Below are positions 34,899 to 43,500 of a stretch of DNA of 64,000 bases, piece by piece. The stretch covers positions 124,001-188,000 of the forward strand of contig NZ_JAXOFX010000007.1 of assembly GCF_034427655.1 (NCBI RefSeq), written 5' to 3'. The notes beneath the pieces were generated by a model. That model did no database searches, was not told the DNA's origin, and saw only the letters and a list, made by a program, of their open reading frames with translations. Within the stretch, counting starts at the first letter, position 1, and every line of letters starts with the position of its first letter. The position numbers and the translations under genes were made by a program. The stretch is from Robertmurraya_A mangrovi (GTDB taxonomy: Bacteria > Bacillota > Bacilli > Bacillales > Cytobacillaceae).

Positions 34899-36794
34899 CT
34901 AAATTTGCAAAGCTTTTTCTGTTAAGTATTCCTTTTCGAAGGAATACTTTTTTTCTACATATACTTGGTGCCAAACCATGAACATTAATACAGTCCAGAT
35001 TTTACGGCTATTGTCAGCCTTACCTTGGCAATGGTCCTCAAGAAGCTTTAACATATAATCTTTGTTAATCAAATGGTCTGTATTGCTTTCGCGGATTATA
35101 TTTTTAGCCCAATCATTCATTTCATTTTTTAACCAATGACGAATCGGTACAGGGAATCCTAACTTTTTGCGATTTAGGACATGATCCGGAACAACGCCTT
35201 CTGCTGCTTTACGTAAAACATACTTCGTTGTATTGTTAGCCGTTTTTAAGCTTGTAGGAATTTTTGAAGCTGTTTCAAACACCTCTTTATCCAAGAACGG
35301 TACACGTAGCTCTAACGAATGAGCCATCGTCATTTTATCCGCTTTTAAAAGGATATCCCCACGCATCCACGTATGAATATCAATGTATTGCATACGGTCA
35401 ACAGGGTCATAGCCTCTGCTTTCTTCATATAAAGACTTTGTAATATCGGTATAGTTTAGACCATCTTTATAAACGTGTAGAAGGTTTTTCTTTTCTTCCT
35501 CTGAGAACATTTTCGCGTTACCAATATAGCGCTCTTCCATTGGTGTTACTCCACGCTCAATAAAGCTTTTTCCTCTCATTCCTTCAGGCATTAATTTTGC
35601 AATTAAGCGTAAGAAGGATTTAAGAGTAGCAGGTATTTTGTTAAACACCTCTAACGATTGTGGTTCACGATAAATGTTATATCCACCGAACAATTCATCG
35701 GCACCTTCACCTGAAAGTACAACTGTAACATGCTTACGTGCTTCACGTGCAACGAAATATAAAGGTACACACGCAGGGTCTGCAAGCGGGTCATCCATAT
35801 GCCACATAATTCTAGGAATCTCATTCATATATTCCTGTGGCGTGATGACATAACTAATATTTTCAACGCCTAATTTATCTGCTGTCTCTTTTGCAACATC
35901 AATTTCACTAAAGCCATTGTGTTCAAAGCCTACAGAGAAGGTTTTAATTGCTGGGTGATACTGTTTCGCAATGGACGCAATAATGGAAGAATCAATCCCA
36001 CCAGATAGGAAAGAACCAACTGGAACATCACTACGCATATGAATTTTTACAGAATCAAACAGAATATCTCTAATCTCTTTGATGAACTCATCTTCAGATT
36101 TTTTAACCGGTTGGAAATGCGCTTTCCAATAACGGTTGATATTCATTTTTTGACCGATTTTTTTTGTAAAATAATGACCTGGTTCTAATTTTTCAATGCC
36201 TTCAGACATAGTGTAAGGCTCAGGTACAAATTGATAAGTTAAATAATGCTGTAGGGAATCATAATTGATCACATCATTTTCTAATGCAAGTAAAATACTT
36301 TTCTTCTCCGAAGCGAAAAATGTTTTTTCTCCGTCATCAAAGTAGAAGAATGGCTTAATTCCAAAAGGATCTCTTGCTCCATATAATGTTTGCTCTTGTT
36401 TATCCCAGATTACAAAAGAAAACATCCCACGTAGCTTTTCTACAGCCTTTTCTTTTATATGACTATATAGAGCGATAATAACTTCTGTATCTGAACTCGT
36501 TTCAAAAGTTAAACCTTCCTTCAGAAGCTCTTCTCTTAGTTCAACATAGTTATAGATTTCGCCGTTGAAAATAATCCAATAGCGTTCATTTTCATAAGTT
36601 AATGGCTGATGACCACTTTCGATATCAATAATACTTAAACGACGGAAACCGAATTGAATATGGTTATCATAGAAGTATCCATCATCATCTGGTCCACGGT
36701 GGGTAATGATATCATTCATATTTGAAAAAAGTTGTTTTTGTTCATCACGAAAGTTTTGCGGTTTTTCGTGAACGCAACCAATAAATCCACACAT
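34899..36794 (-). CDS. asnB: Glutamine-hydrolysing asparagine synthetase AsnB
   Basis: A 631-residue two-domain enzyme that makes asparagine from aspartate, ATP and glutamine. The N-terminal glutaminase begins MCGFIGCVHE with catalytic Cys2. The synthetase domain has the PP-loop SGGIDSS (about 262-268). B. subtilis has three such enzymes; this position, next to metK, is AsnB, the vegetative one. The last codons contain a perfect 11-bp hairpin with a UUCG loop that can serve as terminator for the convergent protease gene. The intergenic region upstream holds an imperfect dyad (36888-36925). Confidence 0.95.
   Translation of the reverse strand: MCGFIGCVHEKPQNFRDEQKQLFSNMNDIITHRGPDDDGYFYDNHIQFGFRRLSIIDIESGHQPLTYENERYWIIFNGEIYNYVELREELLKEGLTFETSSDTEVIIALYSHIKEKAVEKLRGMFSFVIWDKQEQTLYGARDPFGIKPFFYFDDGEKTFFASEKKSILLALENDVINYDSLQHYLTYQFVPEPYTMSEGIEKLEPGHYFTKKIGQKMNINRYWKAHFQPVKKSEDEFIKEIRDILFDSVKIHMRSDVPVGSFLSGGIDSSIIASIAKQYHPAIKTFSVGFEHNGFSEIDVAKETADKLGVENISYVITPQEYMNEIPRIMWHMDDPLADPACVPLYFVAREARKHVTVVLSGEGADELFGGYNIYREPQSLEVFNKIPATLKSFLRLIAKLMPEGMRGKSFIERGVTPMEERYIGNAKMFSEEEKKNLLHVYKDGLNYTDITKSLYEESRGYDPVDRMQYIDIHTWMRGDILLKADKMTMAHSLELRVPFLDKEVFETASKIPTSLKTANNTTKYVLRKAAEGVVPDHVLNRKKLGFPVPIRHWLKNEMNDWAKNIIRESNTDHLINKDYMLKLLEDHCQGKADNSRKIWTVLMFMVWHQVYVEKKYSFEKEYLTEKALQI
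34924..34955 (+). terminator. C39-peptidase terminator, nested in the asnB coding sequence
   Basis: AAGTATTCCTT (34924-34934) and AAGGAATACTT (34939-34949) form a perfect 11-bp stem with a TTCG tetraloop, followed by TTTTT (34950-34954). It sits 30-60 bases after the protease stop, entirely within codons of asnB. Confidence 0.88.
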
Positions 36795-36887
36795 TTATGT
36801 AGTCACCTACTCCGTTTCAATTAATATTTATTTTTAACTAACCGTTTATCACGCATCTTAAACATGGTTTTTGATAACTAATATTAT

Positions 36888-36925
36888 TAGGACCTATGCG
36901 CTTTATTTCACAAAGATATGTCCTA
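36888..36925. other. Imperfect dyad in the asnB upstream region
   Basis: TAGGACCTATG and GATATGTCCTA pair in 10 of 11 positions around 16 bases. No T-run follows, so it is not a terminator. It could be a leader hairpin or a binding site. Apart from this and the repeat at 37143, I see nothing in the 570 bases between asnB and metK. Confidence 0.35.
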
Positions 36926-37142
36926 AAATAAATTCACTAAATAATACTACCATTATTCAATAGAAAATTGCACTGAGAACTTGAAAAATTAGACGGGAAT
37001 TTCAGGCAGTATTCTTTTCTTTTTGCAATATCCTTACATCATTCGATAAAGAATTCAATTATTAGACGGTAAGTATTATAGTTTGGTTTCATGTTGTTTA
37101 TTGTAATCCACCGAATACTGTTTTACCTATATGATTTTGCCC

Positions 37143-37271
37143 GTTGATTTCCGCTCCGGGCACTTGCTTTCCGCAGGGAGTGACGGGAGCCTCCTCGGCG
37201 TGCCGCCTGTGGGGTCTCCCGTTCCCTCTGTTCCTGCAGGAGTCAAGTGCCCTCCACTCCAATCAACTCAG
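37143..37271 (+). repeat. Dispersed ~130-bp repeat, copy 3
   Basis: Starts GTTGATTTCCGCTCC and ends CTCCAATCAACTCAG. It matches copy 1 (428-614) closely in the centre (TCCTCGGCGTGCCGCCTGTG), apart from copy 1's insertion. Left and right ends form the same inverted repeat. It has the same orientation as copy 1. Confidence 0.88.
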
Positions 37272-37307
37272 ACTTTTAAAGTCATTACTACCTTTCTTTA
37301 GAATAAA

Positions 37308-37357
37308 TCCAAAATAAAAATAAAAATAGGAGCTACAATTGAATGTAACTCCTATTG
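37308..37357 (-). terminator. metK terminator
   Basis: AATAGGAG-T-TACA pairs with TGTA-G-CTCCTATT on the minus strand, then TTTATTTTTATTTT. Confidence 0.85.
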
Positions 37358-37367
37358 AATCATATTA

Positions 37368-38570
37368 TTATTTTCCTAAAGCTTGTTCACGTAGTGTGCT
37401 AGCTTTGTCTGTTCTTTCCCAAGGAAGATCTACATCTGTACGTCCGAAGTGTCCGTAAGCAGCTGTTTGCTTGTAGATTGGGCGACGTAGGTCTAGCATG
37501 TTGATGATTCCAGCTGGACGTAGGTCAAAGTTAGAGCTTACTACATCTACTAGTACTTCTTCACTTACAGCGCCTGTCCCAAATGTGTCAATTGAGATAG
37601 AAACTGGGCGTGCTACACCAATAGCGTATGCAAGTTGAACTTCAACTTTATCAGCTAATCCAGCAGCAACGATGTTCTTTGCAACATAACGAGCAGCGTA
37701 TGCAGCAGAACGGTCAACTTTTGTAGGATCCTTACCAGAGAATGCCCCACCGCCGTGACGAGCATATCCACCGTAAGTATCTACGATAATTTTACGTCCT
37801 GTTAAACCAGCATCCCCTTGTGGCCCACCGATTACGAAACGTCCTGTTGGGTTAATGAAATACTTTGTATTTTCATCAATTAGTTCGCTAGGTACAACTG
37901 GAGCGATAACGTGTTCTTTAAGGTTACGTTGGATTTGCTCTAGTGCTACTTCTGGGTGATGTTGAGTTGAAATAACAATTGTATCGATACGTACTGGTTT
38001 GTTGTTTTCATCATACTCAACTGTTACTTGAGTTTTACCATCTGGACGAAGGTAAGGAAGAATATCTTCTTTACGTACTTCAGTCAGACGACGTGCTAAT
38101 TTGTGAGCTAATGAAATCGGAAGAGGCATCAGCTCTTTTGTTTCATTACATGCAAAACCAAACATTAAACCTTGGTCCCCTGCACCGATTGCTTCGATCT
38201 CGTCATCAGACATTTGTCCTTCACGAGCTTCAAGAGCTTGGTCAACACCCATTGCGATGTCAGCAGATTGCTCATCGATAGAAGTTAATACCGCACAAGT
38301 TTCTGAGTCGAAACCATACTTCGCACGAGTATAACCAATTTCTTTAATCGTTTCACGAACGATTTTAGGAATGTCTACATAAGTAGAAGTAGTGATTTCA
38401 CCTGCAACTAAAACTAAACCTGTAGTTACAGAAGTTTCAGCAGCAACACGAGCATTCGCATCCTTTGATAAGATAGCATCTAAAATTGCGTCAGAGATTT
38501 GGTCACTGATTTTATCCGGATGACCTTCAGTTACTGACTCAGAAGTAAACAAACGACGTTTTGTTGACAT
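37368..38570 (-). CDS. metK: S-adenosylmethionine synthetase
   Basis: A 400-residue enzyme that makes SAM from methionine and ATP. Conserved blocks are SESVTEGHPDKISDQISD (N terminus), GAGDQGLMFGFA, and FVIGGPQGDAGLTGRKII with GGYARHGGGAFSGKD. Length matches the B. subtilis enzyme. An S-box SAM riboswitch with its own terminator lies upstream, so the gene is switched off when its product is plentiful. The ATG follows AAAGGAGGAAATCAG. Confidence 0.98.
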   Translation of the reverse strand: MSTKRRLFTSESVTEGHPDKISDQISDAILDAILSKDANARVAAETSVTTGLVLVAGEITTSTYVDIPKIVRETIKEIGYTRAKYGFDSETCAVLTSIDEQSADIAMGVDQALEAREGQMSDDEIEAIGAGDQGLMFGFACNETKELMPLPISLAHKLARRLTEVRKEDILPYLRPDGKTQVTVEYDENNKPVRIDTIVISTQHHPEVALEQIQRNLKEHVIAPVVPSELIDENTKYFINPTGRFVIGGPQGDAGLTGRKIIVDTYGGYARHGGGAFSGKDPTKVDRSAAYAARYVAKNIVAAGLADKVEVQLAYAIGVARPVSISIDTFGTGAVSEEVLVDVVSSNFDLRPAGIINMLDLRRPIYKQTAAYGHFGRTDVDLPWERTDKASTLREQALGK

Positions 38571-38777
38571 CTGATTTCCTCCTTTAAGTATATTTATAAA
38601 ACTGAACGAGGTGTTCCTTAGCTAAACGATCTATGTAAACCTCGGTTTGATACGGAACTCATTCCCTAATTAGTATGAAATAAACATGTCGTTTTTATAA
38701 GGAAACAGAGTAAATTATCCAAAATTCTTATAAAAACGTTCATATTCTTTGTTGATTTTTTAAAAGGCAACAATAAT

Positions 38778-38819
38778 TTAAAAAATAAAAAACCTTCCCG
38801 TTGTTATGAGGAAAGGTTA
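38778..38819 (-). terminator. Riboswitch-controlled terminator of the metK leader
   Basis: AACCTTTCCTC-type arm pairs with CGGGAAGGTT (38791-38817), followed by TTTTATTTTT. It is the expression platform of the S-box. Confidence 0.88.
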
Positions 38820-38844
38820 TAAGCAAAATGATTTGCGCCTTTCA

Positions 38845-39050
38845 CTCTTATCGTTCAAGGATTGGATCCTTGCTTCAGGTTTAGCACCTTTGCTCGGAAA
38901 ATGACCGTGAAGAATGGGATGAATAAATAACTGCACAGACTATTTGACTGGCAAGCAATATATTTCAAACCTTATGTACGGGTCGCTTTCTTCGTTTAGC
39001 AGGTTGCTGGGTTTCATTGGGCCTGTCCCTCCACCAGCTCGGGATAAGAG
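38845..39050 (-). promoter_or_regulatory. SAM-I (S-box) riboswitch of metK
   Basis: The P1 strands are CTCTTATC (39050-39043) and GATAAGAG (38852-38845). Between them stand GGTGGAGGGACAGGCCC, ATGAAACCC-AGCAACC and AAGGTGCTAA, the S-box signature blocks. The stretch between GCAACC and AAGGTGC (the P3 region) is about 115 bases, much longer than I expect. TGCT/AGCA at its base suggests a long P3 arm. Confidence 0.95.
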
Positions 39051-39069
39051 AGTATCCGTTCAAATCCAA

Positions 39070-39099
39070 ATCATACTGGAATGTATAAGTATATGTCAA
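39070..39099 (-). promoter_or_regulatory. metK promoter
   Basis: Minus-strand TTGACA (39099-39094), an 18-base spacer and TATGAT (39075-39070). The start would be near 39063, 13 bases ahead of the S-box P1. Confidence 0.7.
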
Positions 39100-39222
39100 T
39101 CATTTTGTTGTATTTTGTCGATGTTTTTTAAAATAGTTAAGTTTATTCAGTTTTAGCCTTCCTATTTATATATGTTTTAAAAAATCTTTAAGATTAAACT
39201 TGTCTAAATAAAGTCTTATAAA

Positions 39223-39305
39223 TATGATATAAATGTATCAATTTTTAAAATCACCTTTTAAAAATTTATAAATAGTATAGATTATTAATTTAAATGTGTT
39301 ATACT
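39223..39305 (+). promoter_or_regulatory. pckA promoter region with candidate CcpN boxes
   Basis: TGTGTTATACT (39295-39305) fits the CcpN consensus I recall, TRTGHYATAYW, at every position and contains the -10 element TATACT. A second box, TATGATATAAA (39223-39233), fits at 10 of 11. CcpN represses pckA and gapB on glycolytic carbon in B. subtilis. No clear -35 hexamer. Confidence 0.55.
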
Positions 39306-39362
39306 ATTTGTGAGATAATAACTTATAAAAAACAATAACAAATAAAGGAAGGTATTTATCAG

Positions 39363-40949
39363 ATGAATTCTGTTAGTATTTCCAATCAATTAAATGAATT
39401 GTTAAAATCTAATCACGTTCATGTTCAGTTGTCCGTGCCTCAATTAGTGGAGAAAGTATTAACTCGCAACGAGGGAGTTTTAACTTCTACTGGCGCAGTA
39501 CGTGCAACAACAGGAAAATATACAGGACGTTCTCCTAAAGATAAATATATTGTAGATGAAGCTTCAAATAGAGATAAAATTGATTGGGGTTCTGTTAATC
39601 AACCAATCTCTGAAGAAGTTTTTGATAAATTATATAACAAAGTATTAAACTACTTAAAGGAAAAAGACGAACTATTTGTTTTCAATGGCTTCGCTGGTGC
39701 TGATAAGAAACACCGCCTGGCTATCCAAGTAGTTAATGAATATGCTTGGCATAACTTATTTGCACACCAATTATTTATTCGCCCGACTGAAGAAGAATTA
39801 CTTGATCATAAATCAGAGTTCACGGTTATTTCTGCTCCAACTTTTAAAGCAGACCCTTCTGTTGATGGAACGAAATCTGAAACTTTCATTATTGTATCAT
39901 TTGAGCGTCGTACAGTGTTAATCGGTGGTACTGAGTATGCTGGAGAAATGAAAAAGTCTATTTTCTCAGTAATGAACTACTTACTACCTGAAAATAATAT
40001 TTTCCCAATGCACTGTTCTGCAAACGTTGGACTTGAAGGAGATGTTGCTTTATTCTTCGGCCTTTCTGGGACAGGAAAAACAACTTTATCAGCTGATGAA
40101 AATCGCCGTTTAATTGGTGACGACGAGCATGGCTGGTCTCCTAATGGAGTATTTAACATCGAAGGCGGATGTTATGCAAAATGTATTAATCTTTCACATG
40201 AAAAAGAGCCACAAATCTTTGACGCGATTCGATTTGGTTCTGTTTTAGAGAACGTGGTTGTTAATAACGAATCTCGTATCGCTGATTATGATGATGGTAC
40301 GTTAACAGAAAATACTCGTGCGGCTTATCCATTACAAGCTATAGATAATATTGTTGACCCAAGTGTTGCCGGTCATCCAAATACGATTATTTTCTTAACA
40401 GCAGATGCTTTTGGAGTGCTTCCTCCAATCTCTAAACTTTCTAAAGAGCAAGCAATGTTCCACTTCTTAAGTGGTTATACTTCAAAACTAGCTGGAACTG
40501 AGCGTGGAATCACTTCACCACAAGCAACATTCTCAACTTGCTTTGGTTCACCGTTCCTTCCACTTGCAGCTACTCGTTATGCTGAGATGTTAGGTGAAAA
40601 AATCGATGAGCACAATGTAAATGTTTATCTAGTGAACACAGGCTGGTCTGGTGGAGAGTACGGAGTAGGTAGCCGTATGAAACTAAGCTATACACGTGCA
40701 ATGGTTCAAGCGGCTTTAGTTGGGGAATTAAACAACACGGAAACAGTTAAAGACTCAATCTTTGGTCTAGAAATTCCTTTACATGTACCTGGTGTACCTG
40801 ATGACGTTCTTCAACCAAATAAAACTTGGGCAGATCAAGCTGCTTATGAAGTAAAAGCAAAAGAACTAGCTGCTAAATTCAAAGAGAACTTTAAAAAATT
40901 CTCTAACGTACCTTCTGAAATTGAAGAAAAAGGCGGACCAATCGCTTAA
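39363..40949 (+). CDS. pckA: ATP-dependent phosphoenolpyruvate carboxykinase
   Basis: A 528-residue gluconeogenic enzyme that converts oxaloacetate and ATP to phosphoenolpyruvate and CO2. The kinase-1 (Walker A) motif is FFGLSGTGKTTLSAD (about 232-246). The metal/substrate stretch GDDEHGWSPNGVFNIEGGCYAK follows. RAAYP and NTGWSGGEYG are further family blocks. It is divergent from metK, as in B. subtilis, and ends at a bidirectional terminator shared with ytmB. Confidence 0.98.
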   Translation: MNSVSISNQLNELLKSNHVHVQLSVPQLVEKVLTRNEGVLTSTGAVRATTGKYTGRSPKDKYIVDEASNRDKIDWGSVNQPISEEVFDKLYNKVLNYLKEKDELFVFNGFAGADKKHRLAIQVVNEYAWHNLFAHQLFIRPTEEELLDHKSEFTVISAPTFKADPSVDGTKSETFIIVSFERRTVLIGGTEYAGEMKKSIFSVMNYLLPENNIFPMHCSANVGLEGDVALFFGLSGTGKTTLSADENRRLIGDDEHGWSPNGVFNIEGGCYAKCINLSHEKEPQIFDAIRFGSVLENVVVNNESRIADYDDGTLTENTRAAYPLQAIDNIVDPSVAGHPNTIIFLTADAFGVLPPISKLSKEQAMFHFLSGYTSKLAGTERGITSPQATFSTCFGSPFLPLAATRYAEMLGEKIDEHNVNVYLVNTGWSGGEYGVGSRMKLSYTRAMVQAALVGELNNTETVKDSIFGLEIPLHVPGVPDDVLQPNKTWADQAAYEVKAKELAAKFKENFKKFSNVPSEIEEKGGPIA

Positions 40950-40974
40950 TATAGGTTATTGAAAAACAGACTTA

Positions 40975-41014
40975 AAAAGGAGACCCAGCTTAAATGTTGG
41001 GTCTCCTTCTCTAT
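40975..41014. terminator. Bidirectional terminator of pckA and ytmB
   Basis: AAGGAGACCCA pairs with TGGGTCTCCTT around GCTTAAATGT; flanked by A-rich and T-rich tails. Confidence 0.88.
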
Positions 41015-41039
41015 TTACCTGGGATTCACTCATACTAAA

Positions 41040-41282
41040 TTAGTTTGTTGAATTTAATGCAACCAATTGGTATGTAATCTTTGTTTGGTTATTTTCCATT
41101 TCGACTTTTTTTATGACTGCTGTTCCACTAAGTTCCCCATCTAACGTGCGTCTTACCTCAACTGGGATATCAATAGGATATAATCGATAGCCTTCCTTGA
41201 CTAACGTAAAAACATTCTCTTCTAATCGTGACTCTCTTCCTTTTGTAACGATCAAGGTATTTAGCTCTAAAGGCATTCCCAT
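41040..41282 (-). CDS. ytmB: Conserved small protein YtmB (DUF2584)
   Basis: An 80-residue, mostly beta-strand cytosolic protein (MGMPLELNTLIVTKGRESRL ... YRLYPIDIPVEVRRT). Sequence and position between pckA and ytmA match B. subtilis YtmB. No function is known to me. The ATG follows AAAGGAGAGAAAATCT. Confidence 0.85.
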   Translation of the reverse strand: MGMPLELNTLIVTKGRESRLEENVFTLVKEGYRLYPIDIPVEVRRTLDGELSGTAVIKKVEMENNQTKITYQLVALNSTN

Positions 41283-41361
41283 AGATTTTCTCTCCTTTTA
41301 ATGTTCGTCCTGTCTACTAAAACGCATTATATTAAAGTAGACTTTCCTTAATAATATATTA

Positions 41362-42153
41362 TCATTTTTGGCTGTGATTTTTCATCCATTTCGTCAAATC
41401 ACAAACTACTTTCCGATTTGTTACCGGAGGGAAATAATGTGTGAAATGATCAAAGTACCAGCTTTCTACATCTTTGTTCAGTGTCTTTAATCTTTTTTCT
41501 AATCGATAAGCATGTTCAACTGACACATTGTGATCATTTACTCCATGTATAATTAATGCGGGGGCTTTTAATTGTTCTAAATGAAATAATGGTGTCCGAT
41601 ATTTATAGCGTTCTGGATACTTTGTCGGAGTTCCCCCAATGACCCGTTTCATCATTCTACGCAAATCTTTTCTTTCAACATAAGTTAAAAACATATCACT
41701 AACCCCACCCCAGGTAACAACAGAGGTTGTTTCTGGGAATTGAATGGCTGTCATTAAAGCCATTACCCCACCTCTTGAAAAGCCAAAAATATGTATGTTT
41801 TTAACACGCGGGTGATTTTTCAAAATTTCAAAAGCTGAGAAGGCATCTTGTCGATCATCTCCAGCAAAGTCTTCATTTCCCTCCCCACCTTGATTTCCGC
41901 GATAATAAGGGGCAAAAACAATAAAACCTTCAGAAGCAAACTGAACAATCCTCGCTGGTCTTACTTTTCCAACATTTTTAATACCGCCTCTTAAGTAGAG
42001 AAAACCATCATGAATGTCCATATTCTTTGGTTCTGCTAAGAGTCCCTTCACTTTTAATCCCCCTGAAATATAGGTTACAACGGATAGCTCAATATTCGGA
42101 TTAGGGGAAGGAAACCTCTGTACTTGAATAACTTGTCCATCTATGAAATCCAT
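41362..42153 (-). CDS. ytmA: Alpha/beta hydrolase YtmA (S9-like peptidase fold)
   Basis: A 263-residue hydrolase of the prolyl-oligopeptidase/dienelactone-hydrolase type without a propeller domain. The nucleophile elbow is GFSRGG with Ser126. HGVNDHNVS gives Asp207, and the His comes from DHFTHYF (His236 or His239). There is no signal peptide. Substrate is unknown. It is read on the minus strand ahead of ytmB, about 80 bases apart, and both could share a promoter. Confidence 0.87.
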   Translation of the reverse strand: MDFIDGQVIQVQRFPSPNPNIELSVVTYISGGLKVKGLLAEPKNMDIHDGFLYLRGGIKNVGKVRPARIVQFASEGFIVFAPYYRGNQGGEGNEDFAGDDRQDAFSAFEILKNHPRVKNIHIFGFSRGGVMALMTAIQFPETTSVVTWGGVSDMFLTYVERKDLRRMMKRVIGGTPTKYPERYKYRTPLFHLEQLKAPALIIHGVNDHNVSVEHAYRLEKRLKTLNKDVESWYFDHFTHYFPPVTNRKVVCDLTKWMKNHSQK

Positions 42154-42411
42154 CTTTTCACTCCTATTTTTCTCGTCTTTGTATACTAGCCTGAACCTTT
42201 ATAACTGTTTTTAATAAACTAGCTTAGGGAAGTCCATATTTCCACTCAATTGAGCCAAGTTACTCCGTTTCTACACTGATTACGTCCTAAAAAAAACTCC
42301 CTAAATTTAGGCATGGGCATACACACATTTTTAGTTCCATCATACGATATGGTAGGCTCGTGAAGCGTTTATATACATTTTTCTTTATTGAACAATTAGG
42401 GAGGTTTATCT

Positions 42412-43407
42412 ATGAAAAAATGGTTAAAAATTAGTTTTTCCTTATGTTTAATTGCCATTCTTATTATACCTCTTGCGGCATGTAACAAGGAAGAAGTGAC
42501 CAAAGTCAGAATTGCGGAAGTAACTCGTTCCATTTTTTATGCACCACAATACGTAGCAATTGAAAAAGGTTTTTTTGAGGAAGAAGGGTTGGACGTTGAG
42601 TTAACAACCACTTGGGGTGGAGATAAAACAATGACAGCCCTTGTATCTGACGGGGCAGATGTTGCACTAGTAGGATCTGAAACTTCAATTTACGTTTATG
42701 CTCAAGGTACTAGTGATCCTGTTATCAACTTTGCTCAATTAACTCAAACAGACGGCACTTTCTTAGTTGCTAGAAACAAAATTGATAATTTTTCATGGGA
42801 CCAGTTAAAAGGATCAACGTTCTTAGGGCAACGTAAAGGCGGAATGCCACAGATGGTTGGAGAATATGTGTTAAAGCAACACGGTATTGATCCACAAAAT
42901 GATTTGAATTTAATTCAAAATGTTGACTTTGGAAACATTCCAAGCGCTTTTGCGTCCGGTACAGGAGATTTTGTTCAATTATTCGAGCCAACTGCCAGCG
43001 TTTTTGAAAAAGAAGGAGTAGGGCACATTGTAGCGTCGTTTGGAACAGAATCTGGAAAAGTACCTTATACGACTTTCATGGCTAAAGAAAGCTTTATGAA
43101 AGACAACGAGGAAACCGTTGAGAAGTTTACTAGAGCCATTTATAAAGCACAGCAATGGGTACAGGAAAATAGTACAGAGGAAATTGCCAAGGTAGTTCAG
43201 CCTTATTTTGAGGATACAGAATTGGATATTATCGAGATGGTAGTTGATCGTTATAAAAGCCAAGGTTCCTTTGCCGATAACCCGATTTTAGATAAGGAAG
43301 AATGGGAAAACCTACAAAATATTATGGATGAAGCGGGAGAACTTCCTAAACGTGTAGACCATGGTACATTAGTAAACACTTCCATTGCTGAAAATGTAAT
43401 GAAATAG
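42412..43407 (+). CDS. ytlA: ABC transporter substrate-binding lipoprotein YtlA (NMT1/SsuA family)
   Basis: A 331-residue binding protein. The signal peptide ends in a lipobox PLAAC (Cys24). The mature part opens VRIAEVTRSIFYAPQYVAIE, typical of NMT1/THI5- and SsuA-like proteins that bind pyrimidines, sulfonates or nitrate. It forms one transporter with ytlC (ATPase) and ytlD (permease). No TPP riboswitch and no guanidine-I motif were found in the 250-base leader, so the ligand stays open. Confidence 0.9.
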   Translation: MKKWLKISFSLCLIAILIIPLAACNKEEVTKVRIAEVTRSIFYAPQYVAIEKGFFEEEGLDVELTTTWGGDKTMTALVSDGADVALVGSETSIYVYAQGTSDPVINFAQLTQTDGTFLVARNKIDNFSWDQLKGSTFLGQRKGGMPQMVGEYVLKQHGIDPQNDLNLIQNVDFGNIPSAFASGTGDFVQLFEPTASVFEKEGVGHIVASFGTESGKVPYTTFMAKESFMKDNEETVEKFTRAIYKAQQWVQENSTEEIAKVVQPYFEDTELDIIEMVVDRYKSQGSFADNPILDKEEWENLQNIMDEAGELPKRVDHGTLVNTSIAENVMK

Positions 43408-43500
43408 TGGATGGATAAGAGCTCTTCTTTCTAAAAATGTGTTCGAAACTGAACTACATGGATTTTAGTTTAAAAAAAGCCTTAAAAGAGGAGGCCGAAG

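Noticed and set aside
37979..38281. 100-codon frame opposite metK
   Set aside because: It is a shadow of a highly expressed gene with biased codons; there is no ribosome site or recognisable family.
42154..42411. TPP or guanidine riboswitch before ytlA
   Set aside because: Neither the CTGAGA/GGATAATGCC blocks of TPP leaders nor the conserved guanidine-I blocks are present.
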